64,000 bases of DNA from NCBI GenBank assembly GCA_002163245.1, contig MAAL01000078.1:160086-224085 (forward strand). Reading direction: 5' to 3'. Below are positions 44,454 to 52,416 of this stretch, in pieces (positions within the stretch are counted from its first letter, which is position 1; every line of letters begins with the position of its first letter). The notes beneath the pieces were generated by a model. That model worked only from the letters and a program-made list of their open reading frames with translations. It ran no database searches and was not told where the DNA came from. Both the position numbers and the translations under genes were made by a program. This DNA is from Gammaproteobacteria bacterium 42_54_T18. GTDB taxonomy: Bacteria > Pseudomonadota > Gammaproteobacteria > Pseudomonadales > Ketobacteraceae.

Positions 44454-45364
44454 ACCACCTTCTCCTGCAGCCCACCGAACGCGCCAAATAAGTGCTTAAT
44501 GAATCGTGATAACTCTAATGACATAACAGCAAAGTCTTGATCAAATTGCTCTGCAGCGCTTTCAGCGTCGCGCTCACCTGCCTTTTCCATAAACATGTCA
44601 GTGAACTTAATGCTTTTAACCGTCAAATCGTCACCGATCACACAACTAAGTGAATCCTTCCATAAAACACCAAGGTTCTTAACCTGCTTCCCCGCGGCTA
44701 AATGTCCCGCCACTTCATCGGAATACAAGTCCTGACCTTTGCAGCGAATCACATTGCTATCTGCTGCAGGGTCGTAGAGCTCGCACTGTTGATTGATATC
44801 AAAATGCTCTGCCGCAGCTTGGTTCTGCAGCCATAGGGTCATCACATCACTAGAGATTAGCTTGGTATTAGGTGGAATGACCGGCAACGACTCAATGCTG
44901 CTGCGAAGGTAAGCAAGCAGTTCCTCAGCCTTGTTTGCACTTGATGCATTAACAACCAATAAATTCTCTTTTGGTGAGAAATACGCAAAGGTTTTACTAG
45001 TCCGAGAGAATGCCTTTGGTAATAAGGTAAGTGTAACTTCATCCTTAAGCTGCAATTTCTCTTTACGGAATATCTTCCGGCCTTGTTTGGCTTCAATTTC
45101 CTCCACCTTTTCCTGCACTGCATCATTCACAACTGAGGCCGGAAGTATCTTTTCCTCCTTCATGCCACAAATCATAATGTGCTCGCCAGTTACATGAGTA
45201 AGCATTTGACCATGACGCCCCAAAGGTTCAACCCAACCATATTTAGATTGATCATGTTTACCGCACCCTTGAAATGCGTGCTCTGCAAGTTTCTCTTCGA
45301 GCTCTTCCGGAGAGAGTAAAAAAGGCTTTGTAAATTTGTATATTCGTAGATTCTTGAAGAACAT
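44450..45364 (-). CDS. rdgC: RdgC recombination-associated DNA-binding protein, phage copy
   Basis: From ATG 45364 the product is 304 residues, close to the 303 of E. coli RdgC, and has AGGAG seven nt upstream. It begins MFFKNLRIYKFTKPF and has the usual GCGKHDQSKYGWVEPLG, VNDAVQEKVEEIEAKQGR and KIFRKEKLQLKDEVTLTLLPKAFSRTSKT segments. RdgC forms a ring around DNA and restrains RecA-dependent recombination. In phages it sits with recombination genes, where it may protect or steer DNA ends. A longer N-terminal extension upstream of 45364 is rejected. Confidence 0.95.
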   Translation of the reverse strand: MFFKNLRIYKFTKPFLLSPEELEEKLAEHAFQGCGKHDQSKYGWVEPLGRHGQMLTHVTGEHIMICGMKEEKILPASVVNDAVQEKVEEIEAKQGRKIFRKEKLQLKDEVTLTLLPKAFSRTSKTFAYFSPKENLLVVNASSANKAEELLAYLRSSIESLPVIPPNTKLISSDVMTLWLQNQAAAEHFDINQQCELYDPAADSNVIRCKGQDLYSDEVAGHLAAGKQVKNLGVLWKDSLSCVIGDDLTVKSIKFTDMFMEKAGERDAESAAEQFDQDFAVMSLELSRFIKHLFGAFGGLQEKVV

Positions 45365-45374
45365 AATAAAACTC

Positions 45375-45725
45375 CTAGTGAATGATTTGTGTATCTTGAG
45401 CGAATGAGAAAGCAACCACTTTGACTTTGTTATTTTCAAGGTGCTTGACAATACTTAAGATTGTTTTACCGTTTTTTTGTACCACTGGATCCAAAAGAGA
45501 AATGACAGCCTGATTTCTCCATATATAAGTTGTTGCTGGCAGCGGGCCCCATTTGCTCTTGCTATTCACAAGGCAGTTTTTAAACACGTCACTTGGTGGT
45601 ACGTCTTTACCCTCCATCTTTTTCAGTTGCTCATGCAGTACCTCTGCAACCTTGTCCTGAATCGCCCCCTGCATATCCTCGACCATATCTGTTGTTATTC
45701 TCAAAACGTTAAAACTCCGTTCCAC
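45375..45725 (-). CDS. Hypothetical phage protein upstream of rdgC
   Basis: This 116-residue protein starts at GTG 45725 and has MVEDMQGAIQDKVAEVLHEQLKKMEG, then KWGPLPATTYIWRNQAVISLLDPVV. It precedes rdgC by about 10 nt. No family was recognised. Confidence 0.6.
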   Translation of the reverse strand: MERSFNVLRITTDMVEDMQGAIQDKVAEVLHEQLKKMEGKDVPPSDVFKNCLVNSKSKWGPLPATTYIWRNQAVISLLDPVVQKNGKTILSIVKHLENNKVKVVAFSFAQDTQIIH

Positions 45726-45874
45726 TCTTCTATTTTTGCGATATCAAACTGATTGACTCGCCCGTTATGCTCAAATCTTATGAAGATAAAGTTGGAACGT
45801 TCAATCTTGTCTACACATGAGTATCCATTCTTGAACGTTACCTTTACCCTTGAGCCAATTAACTTACTGCTCAA
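45701..45874 (-). CDS. Short hypothetical CDS with TTG start
   Basis: A 57-codon frame runs from TTG 45874 to TGA 45701-45703. It encodes MSSKLIGSRVKVTFKNGYSC followed by VDKIERSNFIFIRFEHNG and ends with WNGVLTF, a plausible small beta-rich protein. It fills the only gap in this part of the operon, overlapping the next gene by 25 bp and the upstream gene by 11 bp. The ribosome-binding site is weak, so it may be coupled to the upstream gene. Confidence 0.5.
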   Translation of the reverse strand: MSSKLIGSRVKVTFKNGYSCVDKIERSNFIFIRFEHNGRVNQFDIAKIEEWNGVLTF

Positions 45875-46472
45875 TTTTATCCAGCATCCAATTGTTTGAT
45901 TTGATAGCGTCTGCCGAAGGGATGAAAATCATCGACTCGCTAGAACCTTCCGTCCTTACAACAAAACCTTCGATATCATTAAAAGTAACTTCACAATCCC
46001 AATCCGGAAGCTTTGCAGTACCTCCGTTAATCACATGATCAATGGCTTTCTTATAACTAAAGCCATCTTTAATTGCTGTGCTTTTGGTTTTGTATGTCTT
46101 CATTTTTTTGAGCATGCTGAAATGATGCATACCCTCGTACAGCGACCCTACTGCTAACCGACAGTACTTGACTGCGGTATCATGAATTGCAAAATATACA
46201 CTTGGCAGCTCTTCATCTATTGAGCTGTAGCCACTTTCGAATACAGCTTTAGGGGAGAATGAGCGATACCCGTCTTGATAAACAACCAAATAGCCAGGCT
46301 GATTTAACGCATGTCTATCGATAAACCCCGCATCAACATCAATAGGTGCGAACAACTCATCAACAAAGTGAAGCGTGGTGCCTTCTATCTTTGATATTTC
46401 CAGTGCCCACACCTCTTTATGGCACTTGTACTTAGGCATCTCAGCCTTAACTGTCCCTTCAATACTTTTCAT
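45864..46472 (-). CDS. Hypothetical phage protein of the early operon
   Basis: This about 202-residue protein contains MPKYKCHKEVWALEISKIEG, a beta motif common at the start of small phage-encoded proteins, then GFIDRHALNQPGYLVVYQDGY. ATG 46472 (MKSIEGT) follows AAGG by 8 nt and is preferred over ATG 46487. Unknown function. Confidence 0.65.
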   Translation of the reverse strand: MKSIEGTVKAEMPKYKCHKEVWALEISKIEGTTLHFVDELFAPIDVDAGFIDRHALNQPGYLVVYQDGYRSFSPKAVFESGYSSIDEELPSVYFAIHDTAVKYCRLAVGSLYEGMHHFSMLKKMKTYKTKSTAIKDGFSYKKAIDHVINGGTAKLPDWDCEVTFNDIEGFVVRTEGSSESMIFIPSADAIKSNNWMLDKIEQ

Positions 46473-46494
46473 AACATTTACCTTCATTTACGTT

Positions 46495-46953
46495 TTAAGA
46501 AATGACCAGCTTTCTGCCAGTCTTTGTATAAACCCCACCGAGATATGCCGTTATCGCTTCCACGGCAGCTTTCCAGCCCCAGCAGAATGAAACTGCGTAT
46601 CCCATCTTTTGCATTTTGTCGCCCCACTCAATTTGGGCTTCGGATGCTTTGTTGTTATCAACCTTTAGCTCTACCCACTTACCCGGCAATCCGTGCATTG
46701 GCACGGGTAAAAACAGGTCATGAACTCCTGCCTTTACACCTTGCGCTTTAAGCTTCACAGCCTCTGCCACGTTACGCTTACCGCCATTAGGAATATGAAA
46801 TAAATACTCGAATACACACAGGAGCTCGCCATCAAGCTTGAAATACGCATCACACGCCCATTCAATGATGTACGTTTGCTCGCGACCTTCTTTGTCATCT
46901 CGTTTTTTGCGAGGCTTTTTGGTGGCTGGCTTACGATTGATAACAATTGCCAC
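46495..46953 (-). CDS. VRR-NUC family endonuclease
   Basis: This 152-residue protein has the VRR-NUC core: IPNGGKRNVAEAVKLKAQGVKAGVHDLFLP with Asp79, then WVELKVDNNKASEAQIEW with Glu95-x-Lys97 and Gln107. The nuclease family includes phage Holliday-junction resolvase-like enzymes and the FAN1 nuclease. The basic Lys/Arg-rich start could bind DNA. It is in the early operon with replication genes, where it would resolve branched DNA. Confidence 0.92.
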   Translation of the reverse strand: MAIVINRKPATKKPRKKRDDKEGREQTYIIEWACDAYFKLDGELLCVFEYLFHIPNGGKRNVAEAVKLKAQGVKAGVHDLFLPVPMHGLPGKWVELKVDNNKASEAQIEWGDKMQKMGYAVSFCWGWKAAVEAITAYLGGVYTKTGRKLVIS

Positions 46954-46955
46954 GT

Positions 46956-47165
46956 TTACGCCTCCCCCATTTCGATTGCCTTCAAGCTTTCGTAGTAAAA
47001 TGTTTCACCATCAGGGAAGTTGATATCCGGCATGTCTGGCATCCAATTGTCGGTTGCATCTAGAAACCAACCTTCATATTCTTTAAATCCTGCAGCGTCG
47101 GTAGGCGGATTAAATGGCAATCCGTCGCGCCCATCTGCGCTACCTCTTTGATAATTACTAATCAT
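46956..47165 (-). CDS. Small acidic hypothetical protein
   Basis: This 69-residue protein (MISNYQRGSADGRDGLPFNP) is acidic, with EYEGWFLDATDNWMPDMPDINFPDG. Its 3' end is 2 nt from the VRR-NUC gene and its start overlaps the upstream gene (ATGA). Unknown function. Confidence 0.6.
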   Translation of the reverse strand: MISNYQRGSADGRDGLPFNPPTDAAGFKEYEGWFLDATDNWMPDMPDINFPDGETFYYESLKAIEMGEA

Positions 47166-47686
47166 TTTCCCTCCATGTAAGCCATGTACGGTTTCCTGAA
47201 ATAAGTATCAAACCGTTTGGCTGCATCCTTGTTGTGATCAAGCTCTGACCTTGATTCGATATTGCATGTATTTCGAACGTGTCTAGTTACATCCTCTGCG
47301 CCCGCAGTCTCGTGTGAGCGATAGCCAAGCTGATGATAGGACACCCAATCAATAAAATTCTCGTCATTGCACCATTGGCCGGCCAATCTGCATAAAGCGC
47401 CACCTTTAGGTTTTACCTTTACTGGTTCAGGCTCTTGAACGACTTCACCAACAGCCCCCTGCCTTGCAGTAACCTTCATGACAGCCTCAAGAATCATTCC
47501 TGCTCTACCATCAGCGCCAGCATCATAGAAGTAATCAAGAGTTTCTTTATCAACTTCAAAGCTAACAGTGCAACGATCACCGGTTTTAAGTGGTGTCATT
47601 CGAGGGTTGGGATTCATGAGCTCAACGAGAAAGAGTTGGCCAATGATGTCTAAGGGGTTTTGTTCAATCATTCCTTTGTCTCCCAT
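47162..47686 (-). CDS. Conserved phage protein of unknown function
   Basis: This 174-residue protein has an N-terminal beta part (TPLKTGDRCTVSFEVDKETLDYFYDAGADGRAGMILE) and a conserved C-terminal block, KGGALCRLAGQWCNDENFIDWV, then HVRNTCNIESRSELDHNKDAAKRF. This pattern occurs in early operons of many podo- and siphoviruses. Its function is not known to me. Confidence 0.7.
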   Translation of the reverse strand: MGDKGMIEQNPLDIIGQLFLVELMNPNPRMTPLKTGDRCTVSFEVDKETLDYFYDAGADGRAGMILEAVMKVTARQGAVGEVVQEPEPVKVKPKGGALCRLAGQWCNDENFIDWVSYHQLGYRSHETAGAEDVTRHVRNTCNIESRSELDHNKDAAKRFDTYFRKPYMAYMEGK

Positions 47687-47982
47687 TCAATCTCGGAGAT
47701 AAAACCACTAACATCTGTAATTAACCCGTTATAGCTAACCTCTTGATCTTTTGGTGCTTGGCGAAGTACCTCCAGTGCAGCTTTGAGAATCCCTGTCTTT
47801 TTATCAGATTGGCCTTTATGATCCTCCATGCATTCCAATTCAAACCGGAGTTCCATAGCTTCATCCTCAAAGTCTTCCAACTCCCCGATCCTTCCTTCCA
47901 GGCTTTTGATTTCGTCATCAACAAGCTCTACCGGGTACGCGAATTTTTTATCGGGCAATTCAATCTTGTCTGTTTCTTTCAC
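47668..47982 (-). CDS. Small coiled-coil protein
   Basis: This 104-residue acidic helical protein starts with GTG 47982, which overlaps the upstream stop (GTGA). The centre is coiled coil (ELVDDEIKSLEGRIGELEDFEDEAMEL). Unknown function. Confidence 0.62.
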   Translation of the reverse strand: MKETDKIELPDKKFAYPVELVDDEIKSLEGRIGELEDFEDEAMELRFELECMEDHKGQSDKKTGILKAALEVLRQAPKDQEVSYNGLITDVSGFISEIEWETKE

Positions 47983-48356
47983 GCTCGAAACCCTCTCTTC
48001 AACGTCCGCACCCTAAAGAATCCCTTGAGCTCCACCGGAAATAACAGCATTGCAAGGCGTGCCATATCGGCTGTGTAGTTGTTGTTGATATTGAACAATC
48101 GCTTGTCGCGAGTATCTTTGAGCCCTTCACGTCGCATTTCTTCAACGATGTACTTGGACCCAACACAAGCGACACCACTCAAGCGCTCTTCTTCAGTTTT
48201 CTTGAGGTAGTTATCCAACAAATGCAGGTTTGCTTTGAGCATGGATGAAAACCCTGCATACCAAACCCCTTCGTGAGGTCGCACTACATCGCTAACGATG
48301 TCTTGCTTCTCTTCGTCAGTTAAATCCCACCATTGAGATAAGTGAACTTTATTCAT
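47979..48356 (-). CDS. Hypothetical phage protein
   Basis: ATG 48356 (MNKVHLSQWWDLTDEEKQDI) overlaps the upstream stop (ATGA), giving 125 residues; a longer frame to 48506 lies on top of the upstream gene and is rejected. The N-terminal EEKQDIVSDVVRPHEGVWYAGFSSML and the mixed helices resemble small phage regulatory proteins. Unknown function. Confidence 0.65.
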   Translation of the reverse strand: MNKVHLSQWWDLTDEEKQDIVSDVVRPHEGVWYAGFSSMLKANLHLLDNYLKKTEEERLSGVACVGSKYIVEEMRREGLKDTRDKRLFNINNNYTADMARLAMLLFPVELKGFFRVRTLKRGFRA

Positions 48357-48733
48357 GCGTAAAAGCTCCCATGTCTTGACCACTTTGGTTTTGGTCCGCG
48401 TTGACCTTGTGCGAGTGACTTCTTTGAATGCTGCGGGAGTACCTGGCCCTCTGCTTTGCATTCTGGACATAAGCAAAAAGCGCCACGCTTCTTGCTGCTT
48501 TCGCACTCAACAGGAAAAACAGATTTGCAATGGCCGCAACGATCATGACCGTCAGGAACATGAAGCAAGCCGCGCTCATTAATCGCATTAACCAGACCTC
48601 TACGCGAATATATAAACCCACGCTCTTCCAACGCTTCAACAACATCACGCCAACGAACCCCGCGCTGCAGGTAGATTTGCAATGCCATGTCCACCACGAA
48701 GTCGCTTATCTTCTCTCTGCCTTGCTTGCTCAA
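48353..48733 (-). CDS. Zinc-ribbon protein of the early operon
   Basis: This 126-residue protein has an HTH-like N-terminus (WRDVVEALEERGFIYSRRGLVNAI) and a four-cysteine zinc ribbon, CGHC near residue 66 and CLCPEC about 22 residues later. TTG 48733 is preceded by AGAGGTG at good spacing. Phage zinc-ribbon/HTH proteins may regulate transcription or replication. It overlaps the upstream gene by 89 bp. Confidence 0.72.
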   Translation of the reverse strand: MSKQGREKISDFVVDMALQIYLQRGVRWRDVVEALEERGFIYSRRGLVNAINERGLLHVPDGHDRCGHCKSVFPVECESSKKRGAFCLCPECKAEGQVLPQHSKKSLAQGQRGPKPKWSRHGSFYA

Positions 48734-48989
48734 CTTTCGCCACCTCTAACCAAGAATTGAATTTCAGCCGATGATCCGTGCTTTTTAATGCTCTGACGCG
48801 ACGTTCCAGTTCTGTCAGGTTGGTAATTTTCAGTAATTCACTTGCAAGAGTGCTGCAGTAGGCATCACCCTTTTTTAATGCCCATGCAACGATTGCGTTG
48901 GATCCCATTTTTTTCATGTAGTAACGCACTTCGCATTCGCGGCGATGCTGCTCACTGGAGCTAAAGAGTGTTGGTTTTTTAGTATTCAT
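48645..48989 (-). CDS. Hypothetical phage protein, DUF7696-like
   Basis: This 114-residue protein has SSEQHRRECEVRYYMKKMGSNAIVAWALKKG and TELERRVRALKS, a pattern resembling a small protein family found next to phage replication genes. Its start overlaps the dnaC-like stop, and its last 30 residues overlap the following gene. Unknown function. Confidence 0.58.
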   Translation of the reverse strand: MNTKKPTLFSSSEQHRRECEVRYYMKKMGSNAIVAWALKKGDAYCSTLASELLKITNLTELERRVRALKSTDHRLKFNSWLEVAKVEQARQREDKRLRGGHGIANLPAARGSLA

Positions 48990-49798
48990 GCTGGCCTCTG
49001 CTGTAGTTTCTTATCGCCACTAACTCGGCTTCGGTATGACTCCCAATTAAAATCAACAAGTGTTGATCTGCCTTCCGTCAACCTGTCCCAGGCTCGCTCT
49101 CCAAGAGTCTCCTTCATTTTTTCAAGCTCTAAATTCGACAATAGAACATTCGGGCGATGATGGTTTACGCGATTGGCAATCACTTCTGAAACGAGGTTTT
49201 GCTCAGAAAGGGATCCAGATTGTTTGCCAACCTCATCAAGGATTAAAAAGTCAACATTAGAAAACCTATCAATAACTTCTTGCTCACCTTCGCTAGTTCC
49301 GTAAGTGCTATGTATTTTTCTAACCATCTCGACAACGGTAATAAACACTGCGGTATAGTCTTGCTGAATTATTTGATTGGCTATGGAGCACGAGAGGTGC
49401 GTTTTGCCTGTGCCAGGGGTACCAGCAAGAACCAAAGTCCCGCCAGATCGCCTGTAAGCAGAAAAGTTATCAGCAAACTCTCTGCAAATATCAAGAGCTG
49501 ACTGCTGAGCCTTGGATTCAACCCGATAGTTGGAAAAGAAACGCGTTTGATATAACTCAGGGATGCTGGTCTTAAGCTGCTTGGCTTGCCATTCGTCGCG
49601 TTCCCTTTTTTCTCTGGCGCTAATTACGATGCGAGCCTGTTCCACTTGTGATGCAACGGCCATTGCTCGGGTATTCTCGATATGGCAACGAGGGCAAGGC
49701 TGCACGCTCTCGTGATTAAAAACGTGATAAACATTCGCTTTGTATTTTTTGTCGTGCTTTTCGCAATAAGCATCGATGACCTTGACGGGCTTAAGCAT
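48986..49798 (-). CDS. DnaC-like helicase loader
   Basis: This about 270-residue AAA+ ATPase has Walker A GTPGTGKTHLS near residues 126-136 and Walker B FLILDEV near 184-190, as in DnaC/IstB proteins. A Cys pair CPRC near 35-38 with Cys12 and His15 suggests a zinc ribbon at the N-terminus. It loads DnaB onto the origin together with the initiator encoded upstream. ATG 49798 (MLKPVK) lies within the end of the initiator gene. Confidence 0.92.
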   Translation of the reverse strand: MLKPVKVIDAYCEKHDKKYKANVYHVFNHESVQPCPRCHIENTRAMAVASQVEQARIVISAREKRERDEWQAKQLKTSIPELYQTRFFSNYRVESKAQQSALDICREFADNFSAYRRSGGTLVLAGTPGTGKTHLSCSIANQIIQQDYTAVFITVVEMVRKIHSTYGTSEGEQEVIDRFSNVDFLILDEVGKQSGSLSEQNLVSEVIANRVNHHRPNVLLSNLELEKMKETLGERAWDRLTEGRSTLVDFNWESYRSRVSGDKKLQQRPA

Positions 49799-50723
49799 TA
49801 GCAAACCCCGCTCTAGCAGACTTCGCTTGATTGTGAACAGGGAATTCAGTTTTCTTCGGTGCTGGCTTACAACCTACTTGGCCAACGTAGTTATTAAATT
49901 TCTTGCCGTTAAACAGGGTTCCCGGTTGCAGGAACCTGTTGTACTCCTTGTCATTCAGCCAATCATCAACCTTGAGGTCAATTACTTGAAGGACCTTCTC
50001 CAAGGTGTGGCCTTCATTGAGCCTGGCCTTGATGTGTTCTTTGTGCGAGTCAGCGTATGTGAAATTCTTACCAGCTTTTTCGTTGAGGTGGTCAATAACT
50101 TTGATGCAAGCTAAGTCGGTCAGCTGAGTTTCAGAAAGTACTTCAGGATCCCCTGTGAGAATATCTAGTTGAATTTCTGGCGGCTCCACTGACGGCGCTT
50201 CGCTTTGAAAACTCTCGACCGATTTATTTTGTTCTTGAGTTTGTCCCGACGAATCAGGATTCAGGGAACAGGATTCAGGATTCAGGAAACAGGAATCAGC
50301 AGGAGCACTACCGATTAAATCGGTTCCGGTACCGATTGATTCGGTACTTTTCTGCAGCCCTTTATTTGTAAGGTCTACAGCAACACCCTCTTCTGGAGGT
50401 GGGATAGCCGAACCTTTATCTCTCTCATTCTTGTGTGGGTTCTGATGTTTGAGGAAATTAGCTATTTCAATGTAACGTCGTCCTTGTACCGAATAAATCC
50501 GAATAAATCGGTACTTGGACAGATTAACTGTAAGCTCATCAATATTAATTCCGTCGTCATACGGGAATATCTCTGCCTTTATCCGTTTTGGTCGGTACTC
50601 GATACGCCCTTTACAATCTGCCTGCGTCCAAAGCCCGATAAAATAAAGACGATTCTCGAAAGGTAATTCAGCCAACTCATCATCTTTAAAAAATGTATGC
50701 TTGATATTTCTCGATCTTGCCAT
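49791..50723 (-). CDS. Phage replication initiator (conserved phage C-terminal domain)
   Basis: This about 310-residue protein begins MARSRNIKHTFFKDDELAEL, a winged-helix start found in phage replication proteins, and ends with the conserved phage C-terminal domain: VIDHLNEKAGKNFTYADSHKEHI, then ARLNEGHTLEKVLQVIDLKVDDW and FNGKKFNNYVGQ. It binds the origin and recruits the DnaC-like loader. The central part is low-complexity (SCFLNPESCSLNPDSS), and its DNA carries iteron-like repeats. GGGGA lies 8 nt before ATG 50723. Confidence 0.9.
   Translation of the reverse strand: MARSRNIKHTFFKDDELAELPFENRLYFIGLWTQADCKGRIEYRPKRIKAEIFPYDDGINIDELTVNLSKYRFIRIYSVQGRRYIEIANFLKHQNPHKNERDKGSAIPPPEEGVAVDLTNKGLQKSTESIGTGTDLIGSAPADSCFLNPESCSLNPDSSGQTQEQNKSVESFQSEAPSVEPPEIQLDILTGDPEVLSETQLTDLACIKVIDHLNEKAGKNFTYADSHKEHIKARLNEGHTLEKVLQVIDLKVDDWLNDKEYNRFLQPGTLFNGKKFNNYVGQVGCKPAPKKTEFPVHNQAKSARAGFANA
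50249..50514. other. Candidate replication origin inside the initiator gene: iteron-like repeats and dyads
   Basis: Within the initiator gene the plus strand has CAGGATTCAGG at 50255, 50269 and 50276 with more degenerate copies nearby. It has the dyad ACCGAT-TAA-ATCGGT around 50320 and a dyad GTACCGA/TCGGTAC around 50330-50345. A direct repeat CCGAATAAAT with arms GTACCGA and TCGGTAC lies at 50486-50514. This recalls lambda, where the origin lies in gene O. Confidence 0.6.
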
Positions 50724-50750
50724 TAATATAATCCCCGTGATGTACAAATG

Positions 50751-50790
50751 AAAAAGCCCGCTCTCTCTGATAAAGTTCGCGGGCTTTTTT
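50751..50790. terminator. Strong bidirectional terminator
   Basis: AAAAAGCCCGC (50751-50761) pairs with GCGGGCTTTTT (50779-50789) around a 17-nt loop. T-runs follow the stem on both strands. It lies between the initiator gene and the upstream gene, so it may attenuate transcription into the replication genes unless an antiterminator acts. Confidence 0.85.
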
Positions 50791-51229
50791 ATGCGTGTTT
50801 GTTTTTGGTTGAATAAAGGTGCAAGGATTGCGTAGGTTGAATTTTCCCGCCCAACATTGCATTAGTCATGTTCAGTTCAGCCTCAAGCGCTTCCTTTCTT
50901 TTCAATAGAGCTTCCTGCTGTTCGCGCGCCTCTAGCTCTGCAGGGCGAGCAAAGCCATAGAATTGAGACTCAGCCTCATACAGCGTGTAATTGCCTGATT
51001 CCTTTTGAATGATCTGCCATTCGATAGGTTTGAAATATTCTTTCTTATTGGGATTCAGGCACGAGGAGATTCGTGCAATCTCATGGTTGATGCTTCTCGC
51101 TGGCAAGCCATGCTCTTCAAACCAACCAGCAATAGTTGCGTGCTTGATTTTTCGGTACTCCTCGACAGCTTTTTCATGCGCTGCAGCATAATCACCACAA
51201 GCAATTAGCTCTTTTATTAGTGCGTTCAT
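50789..51229 (-). CDS. Hypothetical early protein
   Basis: This 146-residue protein has ELIACGDYAAAHEKAVEEYRKIKHATIAGWFEEHGLPARSINHEIARISSCLN, an HTH-like segment typical of phage regulators, and a coiled C-terminus (EAREQQEALLKRKEALEAEL). Its ATG overlaps the stop of the Cro-like gene (ATGA). It is the second gene of the leftward early operon. Confidence 0.65.
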   Translation of the reverse strand: MNALIKELIACGDYAAAHEKAVEEYRKIKHATIAGWFEEHGLPARSINHEIARISSCLNPNKKEYFKPIEWQIIQKESGNYTLYEAESQFYGFARPAELEAREQQEALLKRKEALEAELNMTNAMLGGKIQPTQSLHLYSTKNKHA

Positions 51230-51486
51230 TTTCCTTCCCTTACGTTAAGTGGTGCGCTTTCTGTGGAGAGAGGTATTCTTGAATCGTTGGCGGGGCTTGG
51301 CTTAGGTTCCATTAACAAAAGAGCGTCATGAAGCTTTTGAACTTTTTGCACTCCGGGTTCGGCTATGCCCCCTTTGCGGAAAGTTGCAAGCCAATGAAAA
51401 TTGACATCGCTTGCGATCGATATGCGCTTGCAGTCGGAGTATTTGTATTTACTTAGAAGGCGATTTGTTTCGTTTAATAGATTCAT
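51226..51486 (-). CDS. Cro-like transcriptional regulator
   Basis: From ATG 51486 (MNLLNETNRLLSKYKYSDC) the product is 86 residues. It has a small HTH pattern: KRISIASDVNFHWLATFRKGGIAEPGVQKVQKLHDAL. It is divergent from the CI-like gene across a 139-bp operator region, as Cro and CI are in lambdoid phages. Its transcript would start near the TATAAT that lies inside operator O1, leaving a very short leader. Its role is inferred from size, HTH and position. Confidence 0.75.
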   Translation of the reverse strand: MNLLNETNRLLSKYKYSDCKRISIASDVNFHWLATFRKGGIAEPGVQKVQKLHDALLLMEPKPSPANDSRIPLSTESAPLNVREGK

Positions 51487-51497
51487 TTTGCCAGTAT

Positions 51498-51612
51498 ATA
51501 GCATTATATTGCTATCGCAAGATGTTGCTATCAGCAAGTTTATAAATTAGCAATATTTTGCTATAATTAGATTATATATTAAGCAACATATTGCTATAGC
51601 AGCATATTATAA
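51498..51612. promoter_or_regulatory. Immunity operators, left cluster
   Basis: Palindromes of the form TAGCA-N6-TGCTA occur at 51499-51514 (inner TTATAT) and 51548-51563 (TAGCAATATTTTGCTA), and AGCAACATATTGCT at 51582-51595. An everted TTGCT...AGCAA is at 51525-51537, and a degenerate half lies at 51597-51612. On the minus strand the first site contains TATAAT, a -10 box for the Cro-like gene; on the plus strand TATAAT at 51608-51613 could serve the repressor gene. Confidence 0.85.
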
Positions 51613-51625
51613 TGGGGCATTAAAA

Positions 51626-52180
51626 ATGAACGACCACATAGATGAAAGCGAATTAGAAATGGCCCGTAAAAGAAGAAAGAAGTCGGCAAAAGAAACGCTC
51701 GCGACGCATCTGGATTTTTTGATTTCAAAATCAACGCGCGGCGGCCCGGTGGCTACCGAGGGTCAGATCGCCAGAAAAATTGGCACATCTCAAAGAACCT
51801 TAAACAACATGAGACGGTGCAACCTTGAAGACAGGCCGAATCCTGCTCTAAGTAACATAGAAAGTGTTGCTCATTATTTTGATATGCCTGTCTGGCAATT
51901 GCTGATCCCAAACTTGCACCCGGACTTTTTGGAAAGTGACGAGCTCGATACTCTTGTAAGCAACTTTATAAAAGCACCTACCGAACAGCGTGAGGGCATA
52001 TTATCTAAACTAGTGAGTCACCCGCTCGAAAAAACAAAGGCTTCCAGTCGGCCCAAAGGGGAGGTGCCTTCTAAAGCACCAGCCAAGAATGATGATTTAG
52101 AAGAGTTTATTGCTCTTTTTCACAAGTGCTCACCCAAAAAACAAAAAATGATGCTAAGAGTTGCCAAGGCCACCGTTTAA
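51626..52180 (+). CDS. CI-like phage repressor, HTH without peptidase domain
   Basis: This 184-residue protein starts with a basic segment (MARKRRKKSAKETLATHLD) and has an HTH near residues 43-65 (ATEGQIARKIGTSQRTLNNM), then YFDMPVWQLLIP, the usual end of lambda-repressor-like HTH domains. The C-terminal part has no visible Ser/Lys protease residues, so induction may not be by RecA-stimulated self-cleavage. It should bind the TAGCAATATNTTGCTA palindromes at both ends of the immunity region. The Ser/Lys/Pro-rich linker precedes a short helical end (KKQKMMLRVAKATV). Confidence 0.85.
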   Translation: MNDHIDESELEMARKRRKKSAKETLATHLDFLISKSTRGGPVATEGQIARKIGTSQRTLNNMRRCNLEDRPNPALSNIESVAHYFDMPVWQLLIPNLHPDFLESDELDTLVSNFIKAPTEQREGILSKLVSHPLEKTKASSRPKGEVPSKAPAKNDDLEEFIALFHKCSPKKQKMMLRVAKATV

Positions 52181-52336
52181 CATATTGTTAAGCGCTGAGC
52201 GCAGCGTTGCCTCAATAGCCTCCCCATAACCGCTCAGCATGAACTTTGACATTTCAGCTGGATCTAATAATTGCATTACCTCTGATAGCGCAATAGCTCT
52301 TTCTACTTCTTTGTAAGCATCTTCATTAAAATCCAC
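52154..52336 (-). CDS. Small acidic hypothetical protein opposing the repressor gene
   Basis: GTG 52336 follows AAGGA by 7 nt and opens a 60-codon frame (MDFNEDAYKEVERAIALSEV) that is helical and acidic. Its 3' end overlaps the 3' end of the repressor gene by 27 bp on the opposite strand. The good ribosome-binding site supports it, but the short length keeps it tentative. Confidence 0.5.
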   Translation of the reverse strand: MDFNEDAYKEVERAIALSEVMQLLDPAEMSKFMLSGYGEAIEATLRSALNNMLNGGLGNS

Positions 52337-52416
52337 TCAAAATTCCTTATGTTCTGTTGTTGTCACTGCCCCCTGGATCCGAATATAGCCAGACAATTTA
52401 GTGAAATCAACTATTA

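Noticed and set aside
48356..48506. N-terminal extension of the gene ending at 47979
   Set aside because: The extension overlaps the zinc-ribbon gene in another frame, and ATG 48356 forms an ATGA overlap typical of the operon.
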